Notes under the pieces: generated by a model
Told to the model about the DNA's origin: nothing
The model's input: the letters and a program-made list of their open reading frames with translations, nothing else
Database searches by the model: none
Assembly (NCBI GenBank): GCA_041392475.1
Contig: JAWKLZ010000001.1
Coordinates: 2,604,001 to 2,668,000 of the forward strand
Source of the DNA: Chitinophagales bacterium
Lineage (GTDB): Bacteria; Bacteroidota; Bacteroidia; Chitinophagales; UBA2359
Length of the DNA stretch: 64,000 bases
Direction: 5' to 3'
Program-made: the position numbers and the translations under genes
In this document: positions 62,474-64,000 of the stretch, piece by piece
Position numbering within the stretch: the first letter of the stretch is position 1
Layout: every line of letters starts with the position of its first letter

Positions 62474-63688
62474 ATGAAAGAATCATACATCATTGATGGA
62501 ATCAGAACCGCATTCGGCAATTTCACAGGTACTTTGTCGACCATCCGAACCGACGATTTGGGAGCAATCCCCATCAAAGCACTGGTCGAAAAACATCCAG
62601 AAATACCCAAGGAAGCCTACGATGAGGTGATTTTGGGCTGCGCCAATCAAGCGGGTGAAGACAATCGAAATGTGGCAAGGATGTGTCTGTTGTTGGCAGG
62701 TTTACCGTGGTCAGTGCCAGGCGAAACGGTCAATCGTTTGTGTTCGTCGGGAATGTCGGCTATCATCCATGCCAATAGAGCCATCAAAGCAGGTGATGGA
62801 AATTTGTTCATTTCGGGTGGAGTCGAACACATGACACGAGGGCCGTGGGTCATTTCAAAAGTATCAAAGCCTTTTGGTCGAGATGCTGAAATGCACGACA
62901 GCAGTTTTGGATGGCGGTTTGTGAATCAGAAAATGAAGGATTTATATGGCACTGATGGTATGGGTACAACGGCCGAAAATTTAGCAGAAATGTATGACAT
63001 CAGCCGAGAAGACCAAGATCAATTTGCTTATTGGTCGCAGATGAAAGCTGCAAAAGCACAAACATCGGGCAGATTGGCGAAAGAAATTACTCCTGTTTTG
63101 ATTCCACAACGCAAAAAGAGTCCCATCGTTTTTGACCAAGACGAGTTCATCAAACCCAGTACTTCATTGGAGGTTTTGGCCAAATTGCGCCCTGCTTTCA
63201 AAGCCAAAGAGGCGGGCGGTACAGTAACGGCGGGAAATGCTTCGGGTTTGAATGATGGTGCAGCGGCAGTTTTGGTTGCTTCAGAAGATGCGGTAAAACA
63301 ATACGGATTGAAGCCTTTGGCGAGGATTGTAAGTTCTGCAATCGTGGGCGTTGAACCCAGAATCATGGGCATTGGGCCTGTGGGTGCTTCTCGAAAAGCA
63401 CTTCAAAAAGCAGGTTTGACGCTTGATGACATGGATGTGATTGAACTTAATGAAGCTTTTGCAGCACAAAGTTTGGCGTGTACCCGTGCCTTGGGATTGC
63501 AGGACAATGATCCTCGCATCAATCCCAATGGTGGTGCGATTGCGATTGGGCATCCTCTGGGCGTTTCAGGCGCAAGGATTTTACATTCTGCCGCTTTGGA
63601 ATTGCAGGAACAAAACAAGCGTTATGCTTTAGCTACCATGTGCGTGGGAGTGGGGCAAGGGTATGCGGTGATTTTGGAGAGAATATAA
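62474..63688 (+). CDS. Acetyl-CoA acyltransferase, 3-oxoadipyl-CoA thiolase type
   Basis: 404 residues. Thiolase motifs are all present: nucleophile Cys90 in VNRLCSSGMSA, NEAFAAQSLA, His360 in GHPLGVSGAR and Cys390 in CVGVGQG. The N-terminus (IRTAFGNFTGTLSTIRTDDL, then CANQAGEDNRNVARM) is very like PcaF/PaaJ 3-oxoadipyl-CoA thiolases, which end the beta-ketoadipate and phenylacetate routes. Its divergent pairing with homogentisate dioxygenase supports a role in aromatic breakdown. A plain acetoacetyl-CoA or 3-ketoacyl-CoA thiolase remains possible. Confidence 0.9.
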   Translation: MKESYIIDGIRTAFGNFTGTLSTIRTDDLGAIPIKALVEKHPEIPKEAYDEVILGCANQAGEDNRNVARMCLLLAGLPWSVPGETVNRLCSSGMSAIIHANRAIKAGDGNLFISGGVEHMTRGPWVISKVSKPFGRDAEMHDSSFGWRFVNQKMKDLYGTDGMGTTAENLAEMYDISREDQDQFAYWSQMKAAKAQTSGRLAKEITPVLIPQRKKSPIVFDQDEFIKPSTSLEVLAKLRPAFKAKEAGGTVTAGNASGLNDGAAAVLVASEDAVKQYGLKPLARIVSSAIVGVEPRIMGIGPVGASRKALQKAGLTLDDMDVIELNEAFAAQSLACTRALGLQDNDPRINPNGGAIAIGHPLGVSGARILHSAALELQEQNKRYALATMCVGVGQGYAVILERI

Positions 63689-63693
63689 AAGTG

Positions 63694-63733
63694 AATTTTG
63701 GACGAAAGGAATATGAACCTTTCGTCCAAAATT
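63694..63733. terminator. Bidirectional hairpin between convergent genes, sharing the palindromic repeat core
   Basis: AATTTTGGACGAAAGG and CCTTTCGTCCAAAATT form a perfect 16-bp stem with an 8-base loop, 5 bases after the thiolase stop and 34 bases before the end of the convergent gene. The core TTGGACGAAAG matches the ends of the ~150 bp intergenic repeats (copies A-C), so this may be a minimal form (copy D). Confidence 0.8.
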
Positions 63734-63767
63734 ATTAGATAGCTTAAAATTTTACTCTTCTTACAAC

Positions 63768-64000
63768 TCAACTCTGCGCTACCCTCATACCTACCATTGT
63801 AATCGCTTCTGCTGCAGTACAAACCCGTTCAATAGATGTTCTGAGTTGTTGAGTTACTTCATCTTCATATACTTCATTAAATCCCTCTTCTTCCATCCAT
63901 TCATCACTGTACATTTTATTGACATACCGACTACCATGATCGTGGAAAATCACCACAACTACATCATCTTCGGTTAGTTCGTCCTTCAATTCTACAATTC
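63768..64000 (-). CDS. C-terminal end of a second cysteine synthase/CBS-like protein (cut by window edge)
   Basis: The open frame enters from the right edge and ends at 63768. Its first visible residues (IVELKDELTEDD, then VVVVIFHDHGSRYVNKMYSDEW) align with the end of the 40802-41782 protein (GIVEIKDQLTEDD, then VVVIFHDHGSRYVGKVYNDDW). Where that protein stops, this one continues for about 40 residues (FNEVYEDEVTQQLRTSIERV, then TAAEAITMVGMRVAQS). The two are paralogues; this one may have a further C-terminal segment or different substrate use. The start and the PLP lysine lie outside the window. Confidence 0.85.
   Translation of the reverse strand, partial: IVELKDELTEDDVVVVIFHDHGSRYVNKMYSDEWMEEEGFNEVYEDEVTQQLRTSIERVCTAAEAITMVGMRVAQS

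Overview
The window is AT-rich and looks like Bacteroidota. The evidence is type IX secretion (T9SS) C-terminal sorting domains, TANNTTTG-type -7 promoter boxes with weak ribosome binding sites, a complete nqrABCDEF operon, and several Bacteroidota-typical families (DUF4350/MoxR pair, HhH plus beta-barrel protein, TPR-CHAT protein). A Saprospiria/Lewinella-like lineage is my guess from the style of the FG-GAP/DUF7619-type proteins. That placement is inference; no rRNA or other phylogenetic marker was used.

Region 1 (1-24536) is a head-to-tail array on the + strand of one partial and six full-length secreted FG-GAP proteins (one frameshifted), closed by a PKD-repeat protein. Each FG-GAP gene encodes a signal peptide, FG-GAP (DxDxDG) repeats, an SdrD-B-like segment, a DUF7619-type domain and a T9SS sorting tail. 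Counting the DxDxDG motifs gives exactly 7 in four genes' propeller regions (4422, 7018, 9706, 15944) and exactly 14 in three (603, 12277, 18498), which fits one or two seven-bladed beta-propellers. The C-terminal halves are mosaics with long stretches of perfect nucleotide identity (for example 285 nt between 8785-9069 and 21372-21656), so the array appears to be under active recombination or gene conversion. One member (7018) carries a one-base insertion that cuts off its sorting tail, and a decayed tail of a lost member lies at 9560-9631. This array is the most unusual system in the window.

Region 2 (24617-41782) is mixed housekeeping: a possible NlpC/P60-like peptidase, pyrD, an esterase, two thioredoxin-fold proteins, hisS-rlmI, an MscS channel, an M42 aminopeptidase, a TPR-CHAT caspase-like protein, a lytic transglycosylase-like membrane protein and a cysteine synthase/cystathionine beta-synthase homologue. 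Three intergenic spaces hold copies of a ~150 bp palindromic repeat whose ends read TTTAGACTTTGGAC; a fourth short hairpin near 63694 shares its core.

Region 3 (41870-54316) is mainly on the - strand: an MMPL/RND-type exporter, two secreted proteins, nicotinate phosphoribosyltransferase and the Na+-translocating NADH:quinone reductase operon. Well-formed hairpin terminators separate these units.

Region 4 (54529-64000) holds an RskA-like domain protein without a visible sigma-binding part, the DUF4350-MoxR pair, an HhH/beta-barrel protein, an RluA-family pseudouridine synthase, a DinB protein, homogentisate dioxygenase divergent from a 3-oxoadipyl-CoA-type thiolase, and the C-terminal end of a second cysteine synthase-like protein. 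No tRNA, rRNA, CRISPR array, transposase or prophage gene was seen.
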